Positions 31,146 through 42,591 of a stretch of DNA of 64,000 bases are shown piece by piece. The stretch is from Bemisia tabaci (lineage: Eukaryota; Arthropoda; Insecta; Hemiptera; Aleyrodidae). Under the pieces are notes generated by a model, which did not search any database, had not been told where the DNA came from, and saw nothing but the letters and a program-made list of their open reading frames with translations. The number at the start of each line of letters is the position of its first letter. Positions within the stretch are counted from its first letter, which is position 1. Where the stretch lies: contig NC_092798.1 in the NCBI RefSeq assembly GCF_918797505.1, positions 10,553,501-10,617,500 on the forward strand. Direction: 5' to 3'. Position numbers and translations under genes: made by a program.

Positions 31146-31903
31146 GGCCGATATTGAGGAGGAAATAATTCTCCTCTCAATGTTCCTTCCAGAGCACCCT
31201 CGAGCCCAAGTCGTAGCTGCGATCTCTCGAACCGCAGTTTCGCAACCCAGAAGCTTATCTCAGGCAGTTTTGCCTCGAGGTCAACTGCGCTCCTCAGATC
31301 TCCAATAGCGTTACCATTAGTTACCATCTCTCGTGTTAATGCATTAAGAATTTTCGCGTTCTGCATCGTCCCGTTGAGCATCCCTTGGATAATTGCCTTG
31401 TGAGGTGTTATTTCAGCCTCCAGCTCGTCTACTCTGCCTTGAAGATCCCCGAGGCTCCCTTGCACCGTGGTTCTGTCCTCGTCATCCATTAACCCCGTCA
31501 AGCTCGAGACGAGACTGCCGAACCCGTCGCACAGAGAGCGTGGTTTCCTTTCTTGGGGGACCAGGTCCAATACCGCTTCCATCTCAGTCACATATTCGGT
31601 CAGCTCACCATGTAAAACTCTCACTTCCGCAAGCAATGTTGTTTTATTTTTTGACAGTTTAGCCGCGTTAGCGATAAATGATTGCAAATGGAGGAACTCG
31701 CTTTCCAACTGCACATCCTGTGCCCTCATTTGCGAGATATTATACTTTAAGCTGACCGAATATGAAGCCGATGAATACAGTACTGGCCCAATTTTCTGAA
31801 ATATTATCCCTGCTGTCATTTCCTCCACTCGTGCTGAAAATGCATGACTCCACGTGGCAATGAAGACCGCTGAAGAAAATAATTGAATTCCGCTACTTTT
31901 CAT
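31146..31903 (-). pseudogene. env: Env N-terminal fragment of the ATAG element
   Basis: ATG 31903, about 250 codons: signal-like hydrophobic start, then the segment PVLYSSASYSVSLKYNISQ and a heptad region homologous to residues ~30-240 of the env at 3558. The cleavage region reads QERKPRS, weaker than the RVKR of copy 1. It ends by fusion to mid-LTR sequence. A different env subfamily from copies 1-3, shared with the fragment at 57640. Confidence 0.82.
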
Positions 31904-32103
31904 TTTTCGAAGGATGCGATGAGAAAAAATTTGAAATAATTATAAAAACTGCGTGATTTTGAAAAATTGAAAAACTTTGGAACTTGAAAACGCAGGAAAC
32001 TTTGGAAAACTTTGGAACTTGGAAACTTGAAAACTTTGGAAATAACTAAGAAAAACAACAAAAACGAAGGGGTACCGGAATCGCTACGATATCACAAGAT
32101 GAC

Positions 32104-32118
32104 ACGGCGCCTACAACA
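32104..32118 (-). other. Primer-binding site of the ATAG element
   Basis: Directly after the LTR on minus: TGTTGTAGGCGCCGT. The AGGCGCC core recurs beside most LTRs in this window. Confidence 0.6.
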
Positions 32119-32500
32119 TGTTGTGGGGGAATGCTGGCACACATGAAGAACACAACCAAATATGGAAATAGCACAATGAATATATATATATATCTAAATC
32201 TCTATAAAAATCTCTATATGAATAGCAACACTCACAGGGGCCGACTGGATCTAGCTCTAGAATCTTTCCTAGATGACTGATCTCGCCCACGTGGATATCA
32301 CATCCTTTTATGCCAATGCTTGAACTTCCGAAAAACGGAAGCTCTCCGCGCGGACATAAACAAATGCGCCTCGAGAAACTCCGTCCGATAGGACTGACCC
32401 TGGACCTCCGCGATTTCTCATGAAGAGCCATGCCGCGAAGCATGCCTCATCTACGGAGCTGAATGTGGACACCAAACCTGCAAGGTCTGATCCCACAACA
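32119..32500 (-). mobile_element. 5' LTR, TGTTGTGGGG...CCCACAACA family
   Basis: 382 bp with 9-bp inverted ends, near-identical to the solo LTR at 51305-51684. Flanked on the right by the ATAG duplication. Confidence 0.9.
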
Positions 32501-32949
32501 ATAGTATTAATGACATTAAGGGGGAAAAATATGATTTGTGAAAAGTTTTCAATTGCTTATAACTGGAGGCTAAACCCAACTTTGCGATTTCGATCTGTGA
32601 AAGTTCTTCTGAGTTCGGTGTTTGTTATTATTGCAGTATTCGAATATTCGCACCCGGATTGGCTCAGGGTCTCTTTGTATAAAGCTTTCCTCGTACCAAC
32701 TCCTCTAAAGGCGCATACTCAGGTTTGCAATATATTCAATATTCCCCTATTTATACAATCATTAGGTACTTTATTTATTTTCCTACAAGTGAATCTCCTC
32801 ATTCCCTGTTCTATTGGGGAGGAAGGAAGGGAGTCGAAACTCGACGCCGTCCACCACTACCAAAAATGTTCGCTCAACAAGATTTGTTCACGGTATTCGT
32901 TTGCATCACCTTGCAGGCGGACTACCAATAGTCGCGGATGTAGCTCTTC

Positions 32950-33483
32950 TTAATCTAATAAAATCATCACTACTACTATGGCTATAGCCATGATTACTGT
33001 GAAGCTGTTCAGGTGAATTAGAGCGGAAATCAGCAGTTCTGATCGTCGGATATCAGACAAGCGATCGAGAAAAGCCATACCTAAGCTGTAAATCCCCTTT
33101 AACTTGTTTCGCGTAGTCCTAAATACTTGAGGCTAACGTTCCTCCTCTTTCCGCAGCGTTTTTTTCCCCCTGCGTCATATCAATTCACTACCGTCAAATA
33201 AGGGAATCAATGATTCGTTCCATATTCCACCCATTTCTCGAGTAAACTTTGATCCTCTTCCGAGTAGCAAGAGCTCATTGGAACTCACGGTGCACTCCTT
33301 AACACCGCGCAGCAATCCTGCCCCTGTTAATTCCCGAAACTTATGGCCCGTTCCACACTTAATTCCCACTTTTGTCGGCCTGTCCACTGAAAAACCCCAT
33401 TCGCTATTAATTCTTGTGAAGAAACTCGCCTGCCCCAGCAATACCTTCTTCCGGCAGCAGCTGAAGTTCCTGGAACTAAACAA
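32950..33483 (-). pseudogene. env: Env C-terminal fragment
   Basis: 33175-33483 encodes a region homologous to residues ~390-490 of env copy 1 (FTRINSEWGFSV, then GAGLLRGVKECTV). Further down, in another frame, a hydrophobic anchor (FTVIMAIAIVVVMILL) lies near 32955-33005. Frameshifts separate them. No LTR of its own was identified. Confidence 0.65.
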
Positions 33484-33695
33484 AGAAAATTCACATGCAT
33501 TAATGGAACTTGAACTTAATGGAGACTCAGAAGAACGTACCGAATACTCACGGATTTTTTACAAGATTTCACCGCCTGATAATCAAGGACAGTATAAAAT
33601 TTAAAATCCGAGGCTACCAGTAGGACATCACCTACATCTAATTGAGAAAAAGATCGCAAACTTTCATTAACTTTTATTAAAAACAGGAATTGGAG

Positions 33696-33947
33696 TTATC
33701 TCCCATGATTGAAAGTAACCTCGTAGCTGAACTGTGACTCTGGTGGCAGTTGAAATCTCGCTAGGGGTTGTTCCCAGTGGAGTGGCATGTACAGGTTTTG
33801 ATCATTTCGTTGTTGCATTGGATGGCAATGCTGCTGGCTGTCGGTACGGCTCATATCGAGACGGACAATGTCCACACTGATTGGATTGAGATTGATCAAA
33901 AAAGAGATGACGACTTTTGGTAACGTGCAACCCCCGGTGGGTTTCAT
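33696..33947 (-). CDS. Unidentified 83-codon ORF downstream of a PBS
   Basis: ATG to stop. It is the first ORF on minus after the LTR end at 34217 and the PBS, which a MITE splits. Its position suggests a Gag remnant; the sequence (Gln/His/Pro-rich) does not show a recognisable domain. Confidence 0.3.
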   Translation of the reverse strand: MKPTGGCTLPKVVISFLINLNPISVDIVRLDMSRTDSQQHCHPMQQRNDQNLYMPLHWEQPLARFQLPPESQFSYEVTFNHGR

Positions 33948-33973
33948 CCTGTGTGTATGGTATGTACCCGGCG

Positions 33974-34205
33974 CACAGTGGATCGAGACAATAGGAGAGG
34001 TCGGACAAAGTTTGGAAACTTTAAACGCTTATAACTCTGTTTATACGAAACTTTGAGGTTCTAAAAGTGGTTCCATTGGTTTCCTCGTAAATTTTCTTCA
34101 TTGAGCACCCCTCAAAGTTCAAATTGTGACAAAATTAACATCAAAATTTGCAGTTTTGGTAAACAATTTCATGTCCGACCTCTCCAACTGACTCGATCCA
34201 CTGTG
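33974..34205. mobile_element. 232-bp MITE inserted in an LTR element's primer-binding site
   Basis: Inverted ends CACAGTGGATCGAGACAATA and mirror, about 34 bp with a small mismatch region. Flanked by CGGCG on both sides (33969-33973, 34206-34210), the duplicated target. The target reads across as a CCCGGCGCCTCTACCATG PBS/LTR junction. No ORF. Confidence 0.88.
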
Positions 34206-35454
34206 CGGCGCCTCTACCATGTAGTCCGTACGTGACACCCGAGGGGATCCCTTACACAAAAAGAAGTCGCCCAACCAGAGCATAAACCTAGGAAACAAAG
34301 GAGGACTTCTGCGTTATTTTTTTTTTTTTTTAAATCTCGGCAGATAAGTTGCCCTACGCTTTGCCAACGCCACAACCAAAACTGATAAGCCAAAGCGGTG
34401 GAAACCAGAGGCCCGGCATCGAAACGCTCGAGTGTGCGGCACGCATACGCCCCTCGCCTCAAAATCAGCATTTCTCGCCCCGAGTCAAAGCTCATCCCAA
34501 CGTTGCCAAATTCTCAGACGAAACGAGAGTCTTGTTTGGGAAAAAGGTCGAGTTTGGGTAGGGGAGGCAGGGGGGCTTGCTTCCCCTAGAATTGAAAATA
34601 GTATCAGACCCCTCCCCCCCCCAGATTCTGAGCATAACTGACGGTGACCCTCGCTCATCTCCTCGCGCTTATCTCGTAAAGATTTTTAATTATTTTTTTT
34701 ATCGGGCAGCTACGACTCGAGGTCTGGGAAACATACACCACCTAAAAAAGTGTGTTTTCTAACGGACAAGATGGCGCGAAATCCACCACTCACTCTGGGC
34801 TAAAACGCCACGGAAACTCCCGAGTGGATTTCCCTGATCACCATAGTGACAGTAAAGTTGCTCATGCTACTTGGCAGCGGTGTTAACGAAGGACAGTATC
34901 TATAAAACTCGGCGGAAGTAACGGCAATGCACGGTGAAATCCAAACGGCATGACGTCATTTGAATTACATAAATGGGTAACCTTACCTTGTTCGCAGAAG
35001 CTGAACGCGCCTAGGCACATTCAGAAACCCTCGTGCTCTTAATTAGTCTTTTAGTTCCTTTGTAAGAGGTCTTAATGTCCTCTCGTCAGGCAGAGAATCA
35101 ACACATCGCAGCGGACGCCATTGAAGGTTTCCCAGTGACTCTTCGTCGGGGGCGAATCCACTACTATGGGTTTTAACCCGCGTGGTTCTTTTGTACAGTG
35201 CGCAAAATAGCGGCTTTTCTGCGACCGCAGTCATGTTCCGGAACTTTTGCAAGCGGCTCAAAACCAGCACGATGAAGAACGTTTTTCATCTCTTCATTTT
35301 GCTACTATCTATCACCAGAGCTTGGTTTTCGGATTCTTTCAAACTTTTCCTCCTAAACAAAATGTTGTAAAAGCTTAAAAAGCCTCGAAGCTTCAGTATA
35401 ATAAATCTTGCCATTCCTCTTGTTTTAAGACCAATTTTTCGAACTTTGTTTCAG
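34206..35454. other. LTR (from 34217) and non-coding DNA before exon A
   Basis: TGTAGTCCG at 34217 is the minus-strand 3' end of an LTR whose PBS lies to the left. Its other end was not located. The rest is non-coding with short T runs, and ends in the pyrimidine tract and AG (35453-35454) before host exon A. Confidence 0.5.
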
Positions 35455-35561
35455 GAAAAGTTACGGATCCATGGCCTGTAATTGTATGGCTACACCCAGG
35501 TGACTTTAGAGTCGGCGCAGCTAACTTTTGGGATGGTTCCGCTCTTGCAGTGAAGCAGAAG
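35455..35561 (+). CDS. Cholinesterase-like host gene, exon A
   Basis: 107 nt with TTTCAG acceptor and AAG/GTATGG donor. It encodes DPWPVIVWLHPGDFRVGAAN, the strand before and around the oxyanion loop of carboxylesterase/cholinesterase folds. The canonical HGGGF reads HPGDF here, so the oxyanion loop is altered. It joins exon B in phase 0 to give the usual VIVVT strand. Upstream exons (signal peptide, SEDCLYLNI region) were not found in this window. Four exons span 8.2 kb because introns are filled with transposons. Confidence 0.85.
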
Positions 35562-35612
35562 GTATGGATTCAATCAAAACTGGACGTATACTCTGCCTTT
35601 ATAACCTAATAC

Positions 35613-36010
35613 TGTAGTGGGTTGGGGTCAGTAGCCAATGACGGTGGGCGGGATATTTGACTGACAAGCTGGTTTATTCTATAGCCGTCGCTGGGAGTAG
35701 GCCAAAAGGGCACTCTACTCACAACTACCACTCTCCTTGGGGCGATCTTGTTGCCTACACCAGTCAGATTTAGAGCTCTGACAACTCGAGTTAATTGAAG
35801 GGACCTTACCACCCATAGGGATCGACGATGCAGAATAGATGATCAGACCAACAGACAAATAGATGATTTTATTCGCTACTAAAACAACAAACTCAACAAC
35901 TCAACACTCTAAACTCAACAACTCAACGACTAGCAAATAAGGGGGGGGGAGGGTTCTCAACAAGGCGAGGGTCGCACTGGGTTTGGGGCTGGGCGCAGGA
36001 AAAAAAATGG
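35613..36010. repeat. LTR-like dispersed repeat, copy 1 (intron 1)
   Basis: Begins TGTAGTGGGTTGG. Shares blocks GGCCAAAAGGGCACTCTACT, ACTACCACTCTCC, GATGATTTTATT and CAAGGCGAGGGTCGCACTGG with 37650-37998. Both contain a G run. No ORF. Confidence 0.7.
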
Positions 36011-37649
36011 TCTTTATTCGAACGCCCCTTATACTCAGGGTACGTAGACCAGTCCTCGTCCGTTCTCGTTACCCCGAGATATAATTCAGACATGGGTTCC
36101 ATCAGGATCGAAGAAAAAAAGAAAACGAAGCGTAGACACTTAACACTTGCAGAGATCGGACAAATCTGGGTAACTAAATTTCATATGTAAAATCTCCCTA
36201 ATCTTTCGATTCCTCAGTTCCTCCAACGCTGAAAATTGAGATTTTTCATAAATACTCTTCGATTGTAGCGTCATGTGTTGGTTAGACACGGCGGCTAAAA
36301 GAAGGGCTAAGGCTCCCTCTGCTAGGCGCCGCTATTGATGTCCCGAAGGCATCAACGGATAATCGTAGGGTTAGAGCACTTGATCAAGGAAGGTGATCCC
36401 ACCTAAAATAATGTAGAAACCGGACTAGTACGGTACAACAATTAGTATTGTGTTTTCCTTTTTCAACATTTGTACGAACCGTACAAATCGGTACTCGACA
36501 AAAGATCAAAGTAGATAAGAGGAAGGGGGGGGGGCGAAACTCAGGAGCGGCGCAAAAAGTTATCGGACCCTTGCCTGATCATGCAGTTGCCGATGACGCG
36601 AACACGCAAGCGAGAGCTTTATTACATTAAAATTGGTAAAAAAAAAAAGTAAAGAGTATTGTCCTCAAAAAGAAGGAGGTATCCTAAGCCAAAAACACTT
36701 CTTCAATCTTATAACATTCTTACAAAATGGTGGGAAAAATTTCATACCAGAAGGAAATTTTTGAAAATTAATATGAATTATCAAATAACAAAATATGTAA
36801 AAAAGTTGGAATTTAAAATGAGCTTGAAATGAAACTTTTACTGATAAACTTAATATGAGGTATTATTAATTAATGTAAGAACCGAAATTAAATGAAATAA
36901 ATAAATTAATTATCATCAGTTATTGTATTGATATTTACATGTGAAGAGTTCGGAATTTCTTCCAGAGGATTTAACAAAAATGCCGCAACACATGACAGTA
37001 TAAAGAAGTAGAGTATCACCACTTTCATGTTTGGTATTCGAAGACCGGCAGCGTTTCTCACTCTTGTCAGTCACTGATGAGACGTCTGCAGATTGTAAAA
37101 TAAACTGCGTTGTTGGCATTTTCCCCGTATTTTTGCTGTAAAAATGAGGAGAAAAAATAAAAAAAAAAACCCTTTGAGAAAAAACACTTGAGGGAAAAAA
37201 CTAGATTGGGGGGAGGGTATCGGAATCGATTTTTTCTTATGACTTGCTCAAAACCCGGCGCATTTATTTAGTTGTTTTCAGTCCGTCTTAAACTCAATCG
37301 ACCCGCTTACCGCGGCATGGTCAAGCGTAACAAATCCTCCTAAGGTGACAGGAGCCATCTCTACTTTTTGGGAATGTGTAGTTCAATCAGGACTGATGGC
37401 AGAGACTAGCCCTCTGTATCATTCTCGCTTTGTTTGTCCAAAGACGTCTTAAAATCACCGACATTTGCCTCCATGACTTGATCCTGCTGCCTCAGAAGGT
37501 CCAGATCGTATTTTATGGAGACTGTGTGTCTCTTGTGGAGACTTATGATATAATAGTTTATGTAACTTTGAGGTTACTTCTAGAGATATGTAAGCTAACT
37601 AAAGCTATTGGACTCATATTTCAACTATAGATAATTTTAACTTATAACG
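36011..37649. other. Intron 1 DNA with env scrap
   Basis: Mostly AT-rich non-coding. A segment near 36290-36350 (AGGGCTAAGGCTCCCTCTGC) matches 23550-23590. On minus, 37466-37560 encodes a decayed env N-terminal piece (HTVSIKYDLDLLRQQDQ, homologous to env copy 1 residues 43-62). Confidence 0.5.
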
Positions 37650-37998
37650 CTCGCTGCGGGTAGGGCCAAAAGGGCACTCTACTCCCAACTACCACTCTCC
37701 TTTGGGGCGATCTTTTGCCTCCACCACCGTGGATTGATGGATGAGCTCCACGGGACTCGTATTAGTAGATATGGGAGTTCTTACCACCTACAAAGGTCGA
37801 CGACTCAGGATAGATGAAAGGACTAAGATACGATGGATGGACTACTAAAATGGATGATTTTATTTGACGAACAACAGACTCAACAGACTCTACAACTCTA
37901 CAACTCTACAACTCAGCGACTCTAACTCAACAAAAAAGGGGGGGGGGGGTTTCTCGACAAGGCGAGGGTCGCACTGGGTTTTGGGCTCGACGCAGTGA
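37650..37998. repeat. LTR-like dispersed repeat, copy 2 (intron 1)
   Basis: Second copy of the repeat at 35613. It differs by substitutions and by expansion of the ACAACTCT runs. Shortly after, 38040-38115 on minus resembles the env N-terminus once more (KPLYYSSDTYTV-like). Confidence 0.65.
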
Positions 37999-38444
37999 GG
38001 AGCAGCTTGGGTGACACCTCGGAGACTACTCCAGGCTGTGTGTGTTATGGAGGCTGTTTTGTGGAGACTGTGTATGTATCCGATGAGTAATACAGCGGCT
38101 TGTCTAGCTTAGTAAAGAGAATATTATGCATAGTATATTATACTGTTGTTATTGATGTGCGACATGTCACTGCGGGTCCAGCCGGTCCATTAAGCGTCTG
38201 AGGCATGCTGGGCAGTGGACATTGGCTGGGGGTGGTTGTCCGTGGCCCGCATAATAGAGCAGGAAATTGGCTAATAATTTTAATTTTTTTTTTTTTTGTG
38301 TGGTGTGGACGGCATAGCCGACCCACCGCAATATTACACCACGAACAGGATATAACGAATAAAGAGGTGAGGAAATAGAGGGCAAAATCCGTGAACAGCG
38401 ATGAGATAAAATCTGGTTTTCATGCAAGCCTTTTCTGTTGCCAG

Positions 38445-38836
38445 GTGATCGTCGTGACGCTCGGTTTTCGACTGGGGATCTTCGGGTTCCTAACGACTCT
38501 GGATAACGAAATTCCAGGGAACAACGGCCTGCTGGATCAGGTAGCGGCCCTGGATTGGGTCCAGAGGAACATCCAGCTCTTCGGGGGTGCGCCCTCCAAA
38601 GTCCTGCTGGCGGGCCATGGAGCCGGCGGCATCAGCGTGGGACTGCACCTTGTGTCACCGCTTTCCGCAGGAAAGTTCTCACATGCCATCGCAATGTCTG
38701 GCAGCGCCCTTGCTCCGCACGCTTTACAGAGGAAGAAGGTCCAGGCCAACCTCATCGACAGCCTCGCTGTCGAGCTCGGATGCCACCGCACGCCCACCTC
38801 AGATCTCCGTAGTTGCTTGCAACAAATTGACACAAG
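38445..38836 (+). CDS. Cholinesterase-like host gene, exon B (nucleophile elbow without Ser)
   Basis: 392 nt, CCAG acceptor and AAG/GTTTAT donor. Encodes VIVVTLGFRLGIFGFL, NNGLLDQVAALDWVQRNIQLFGG and the elbow LLAGHGAGGISVGLHL, then a Cys-containing loop. In active esterases the elbow is GxSxG; here the Ser codon is GGA (38619-38621), so the nucleophile is Gly. This is the pattern of non-catalytic cholinesterase-like adhesion proteins such as gliotactin, neurotactin and neuroligin. Confidence 0.92.
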
Positions 38837-38870
38837 GTTTATTTAACATTTTTATTTTAACATTACATAA

Positions 38871-39280
38871 TGTTGCGGGGAGGTCAGGAAAATGACACGG
38901 ACCACATATAATTCTCGTATAACATATAATAATCACAATAAAATCTTACATAAACAAAACACTCTGAAAACTGACAATTCTAAAACTTGACTGGCCTCTC
39001 ACGGGGGGACTGACCGGACCATCCGGGAATCTATTCCTCGTGACTGATCTCGCCCATGCGATTACCGAATCTTTTTATGTCAACATGTGTGCACTTCCGC
39101 TACACTGAAGCTTCACGTTTAGACATAAACAAGCGCCAACTGCCGACGGACCTATCTCTATCGCTGGCCCTGGAAATCCGCGATTTCTCACGAAAAGCCA
39201 TGACGCGAAGCACGCCTCATCTATGGAGCCGAATGTGGGGAACTTATTAAGTCTGTAAAGACTTAAGCGTTCCCACAACA
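38871..39280 (-). mobile_element. Solo LTR, TSD ATAA, in intron 2 of the host gene
   Basis: TGTTGCGGGG...CCCACAACA, 410 bp, with ATAA at 38867-38870 and 39281-39284. Same family as LTRs at 46909, 49151 and 58090. Lies between exons B and C, antisense to the gene. Confidence 0.9.
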
Positions 39281-39636
39281 ATAACTACTCCAAATTATAT
39301 TGTTACATCTGTATCATTTACATGTATTAATAATTGAAACCAGGATTAATCTTAAATGAACGTTAAGAAAATTTTTCAAAACTTGCATGCAACCTTATAT
39401 TCATGAAACTGGCTATTGGCTACAAAAATGCTTTCCACCCGTGTAAGAATATGTCCATCCGTAGTAATGTGGCAGACCAAGGGTTAAAGGGTGTCGATCC
39501 ACAGTCTCGAGACGAGATGACTTGCTTGCTGAGGGGGGGGGGGGGGGGGGCGTAGCGAGCTCACATCCTTAAGTCATATAGCACGTTCCTACACCAAAGT
39601 TACTACTCAACTCTGTAGCAATCTGTTTCGTTGCAG
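39281..39636. other. Rest of intron 2
   Basis: Non-coding, with a G18-type run near 39533-39550. Ends in TTGCAG before exon C. Confidence 0.6.
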
Positions 39637-40131
39637 ATTCCTGATGGAAAAGGTAGACAACGTGGACGCCTGGGGTCCGATCCTGGACCAGCCTTTTGTG
39701 AATGAGTCGGGACGATTCTTCCTGGCTGAGCTTCCAGTTGATTCCTTCCAAAGCGGGCGCTTTGCTAAGGTGCCCTTCCTGACCGGCTACGTTAAAATGG
39801 AGGACGCTTGGGAGTTCTTCGACTCGACCGAGAACCGCATTACCCAGGAGCAGTATGAAGCTAACATAATGAAGTTCGCCCAGGAAACGGAGATCGAACT
39901 CATGGAGGAGGAAGAAGAAAAAATGGATGAGGACTACTCCGGCAATTGCACTGTCAACACGCAGCTCCTTGTCGACTCCATCTCCTTCTACTATTCCCCC
40001 CACCCACCTATCGTGGACGATACCGTCCGCCTCCAACAGTACCTTACACTAAGTGCCGAGAGGAAATATGGAGCGGGAGCTTTTCGGCAGGCCTATTTCA
40101 TGTGCCCTCATGGTCCCACTTATGTTTACAG
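39637..40131 (+). CDS. Cholinesterase-like host gene, exon C
   Basis: 495 nt, acceptor TTGCAG, donor CAG/GTAATA. It completes an Arg codon split with exon B and leaves two bases for exon D. Encodes the WGPILDQPFV segment and KVPFLTGYVKMEDAWEFF, in which Glu (39800-39802) is at the position of the catalytic acid. An acidic insert ELMEEEEEKMDED and several N-glycosylation sites are also present. Part of an ectodomain fold. Confidence 0.9.
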
Positions 40132-40829
40132 GTAATATTCATGTAAAATTACATGCTTAATAAATAAAAATGTAGATGAAAGAATGGTCGTGGAACATAA
40201 GTGTGGAAAAAAAATTTATCTTCGAGTACGCTATGCCGATTTATTAAGGCGTTCAGGTGGATATACGGTATTCACGCTTTTGACGAAGGGTCGAGATGGA
40301 TCCGGTTTGAAATAGAGGATGAGGGATTCTTTGGATTTCTAGTTTATTTTATTTATTTATTTATCTATTTATTTATCTATCCATTTATTTTTTTTTGAGT
40401 AGGTTCCGACTTTTTATTTAGCAAACGAAGATGTCAAAACATGTCCGTTTGATAAAAATGTAAGCACCTGAAGAAACTAGGGCGGGGCACATTAAAATGT
40501 AGCATATACAAAAATAATAACTGCTTGAATTAAGGCGTCTAAACTTAGAGAACAGGATAGAAAATCGAACAAAAATTTCTCACCAATCGTAGTTTTTGTC
40601 TATCCTTTTCCCCGAGATTGGGTTAACCGGTAATGTAACTCTTCCATATTTTTTGACAACATTGGAAAAGTTCGAAGTTTTGCAACACTCAAGTTGCAGC
40701 ACCCTTCTGAGAAGAGACCGTTTTTCAATTGGTAGCAAACTCCATCTATAAGGGAGGGGACCCCTTTTCAAACAGAAGCAAACTCTGGTTGATGAAGGCT
40801 ATTTCCATTTAAATCTTCCGTCACATTCA
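40132..40829. other. Intron 3, proximal part
   Basis: Non-coding, with a TTTA-rich run near 40345-40395. Precedes the ~310-bp tandem repeats. Confidence 0.5.
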
Positions 40830-41765
40830 TACGGCGCAACGATACAACTATTTGAACTCTCCGGAATGCGTGAGGTATCCACCGCATTTGAAGACGTTTT
40901 CAAAACAGCCAAGTTCCGTTATCGGAATAATCGTTTTGCATAGTTCATATTCTTTTGTTTCCATTTCTAACCACTTGTTTCATTATAATCCTCGTAGAGA
41001 ACCACCCATTTGCTAAATACAATTCTAGCTGAAGCGCACTTAAGCGCATTCATGACCACAAAAATGTTAACGGAAATCGAAAAGGCCAGCGTGCATGGAG
41101 GCTATTTCAATTGTAATCTTCCGTTGTATTTCTAAGGCGCAATGATACAACTATTTGAACTCTCCGGAATGCGTGAGGTATCACGCCGCATTTGAAGGCG
41201 TTTTCAAATCAGCCAAGTTCCGATACCCGGATTATCGTTTTGCATAGTTCATATTCTTTTGTGAACACTTGCCAATTCCTTCCAAATTCCGTGCCACTTG
41301 TTTATTTTTAATCCTCGTAGAAAAACCACCCATTCGTAAAAACAATTCTAGCTGAAACGAACTTCAGCTATGCATTCACCACTGCAAAAATTTCAGAGGA
41401 AATCGACAAGCCCAGCGGCATGGAGGCTATTTCCGTTTACATCTTCCGTCACATTCTTACGGCGCAATGATACAACTATTTGAACTCTCCGGAATGCGTG
41501 AGGTATCACGCCGCATTTGAAGGCGTTTTCAAAACAGCCAAGTTCCGTTATCGGAATAATCGTTTTGCATAGTTCATATTATTTTGTTTCCATTTCTGAC
41601 CCTTTGTTTAATTATAATCCTTCTATAAAAATCACCCATTTGCTAAATACAATTCTAGCTGAAGCGCACTTAAGCGCATTCATGACTACAAAAATGTTAC
41701 CGGTAATCGACAAGCCCAGCGTGCATGGAGGTTATCTCCATTTAAATTGTCTCATTTTTAATTGT
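40830..41765. repeat. ~310-bp tandem repeats in intron 3
   Basis: Three successive units starting near 40830, 41134 and 41460, each with ATACAACTATTTGAACTCTC, GGAATGCGTGAGGTATC and CGTTTTGCATAGTTCATATT. A fourth lies at 42575-42890 after an insertion. No coding potential. Confidence 0.85.
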
Positions 41766-42540
41766 GATGTTGTGGGGAGGATAAAATGATCTGTAACACG
41801 TAACTCGAAATGGTAGAGCTGCTATAATCTATGGTGATCGGTACAATCGGAAAGTACAGAGCGCTATAACTAGGTAGATACACTAGACTCGCTGCCTTCT
41901 TCTTCCGTCGACGAGAAGTCGGATGCCTCGGTGCTTGGTGCTACTTCTACGACCTCGATCGACTCTAGGCTGGGAAGACTTTCTGAAGAACTGGACATTT
42001 TCCTTGGTGAGCGTTGGTAGGCGGTCTTGGAGATGTTGCAGGTCTGCCAGTTGCTGAAGGTGCTTCATCGTTTCGGTCGCAGCGTTTTTATATCGGATTT
42101 TTCTTTGACCCTCGGAGTTTATGTTTTGTCAAACTTTGAGTTTGTTGTTCGTTTTTTTTTTCCTTTAGCCAACATGACTTGAGGTTGGTAATACCGTGCG
42201 CCCGGTCGGCCCCGCGGTCTCGGCTGACTTGGTATGACGTCATCCGAACTCCTACGGCTCGCCGGCGATGGTCGGCCGATGACCGTGCTGAAGCCAAATT
42301 GGAGAGAGAGCATCAATACAGTTTTCCGGGATTTGCGCCATGTAAATGCGCCGACCCGGTGATTTACACAGAAGCAAAATGTTTCTTGGTCTTAGATTAT
42401 ATCCAATTGGATCGCCTGGCGGATCCTCCCCTTTTGGGGTTCCGCTTCCGCTTGCCCGAGGGTGGTACTTTTTCAGTCGTTCGCCGTCGATCTCTTCCGT
42501 GACGTCTCCCCATCGAACTTCGAACGCGCCTGATACAACT
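41766..42540 (-). mobile_element. LTR/HY-tail fragment inserted in the tandem repeats
   Basis: Starts TGTTGTGGGGAGGATAAAAT (LTR start as at 63264) and contains a HY-tail N-terminal fragment with its TATA module. It ends where the fourth ~310-bp repeat begins. Part of an LTR element, lacking gag-pol. Confidence 0.65.
41880..41998 (-). pseudogene. HY-tail family, N-terminal fragment
   Basis: ATG 41998; encodes SSSESLPSLESIEVVEVAPS and an acidic Ser/Glu stretch, homologous to residues ~25-60 of the ORF at 50507. The conserved C-terminal domain is missing; the frame runs into LTR sequence. TATA module ATATAAAAACGCTGC at about 42080-42094, ~85 bp upstream. Confidence 0.65.
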
Positions 42541-42551
42541 ATACATTGCGC

Positions 42552-42591
42552 GTTGTATCATTGCGCCGATACTTCGGCGCAATGATACAAC
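42552..42591. repeat. Perfect 18-bp hairpin at a repeat junction
   Basis: GTTGTATCATTGCGCCGA pairs exactly with 42574-42591 around the loop TACT. The right half is the first part of the fourth ~310-bp tandem repeat unit, so an inverted unit start is joined here. Confidence 0.92.

Larger units (their letters stand above)
27405..32500 (-). mobile_element. LTR-env element with TSD ATAG, secondarily interrupted
   Basis: ATAG at 27401-27404 and 32501-32504 flank TGTTGTGGGGG (27405) and CCCACAACA (ends 32500), so this is one insertion. On minus: 5' LTR 32119-32500, PBS, ~215-bp leader, env N-terminal part (31903-31146), then the middle of the 3' LTR (31146-31069), a 3.5-kb foreign insertion (27527-31064), and the rest of the LTR (27526-27405). 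No gag-pol lies between PBS and env. Deletion later fused env to mid-LTR. Confidence 0.85.

Noticed and set aside
30792..31157. ORF with (YI)n tail over the GC-rich repeat and TA run
   Set aside because: Product of a GC-rich repeat followed by (TA)n; not conserved in copy A.
38391..38444. ATG upstream of exon B as gene start
   Set aside because: It lies in the intron; a clear CCAG acceptor precedes the esterase strand at 38445 and joins in phase with exon A.
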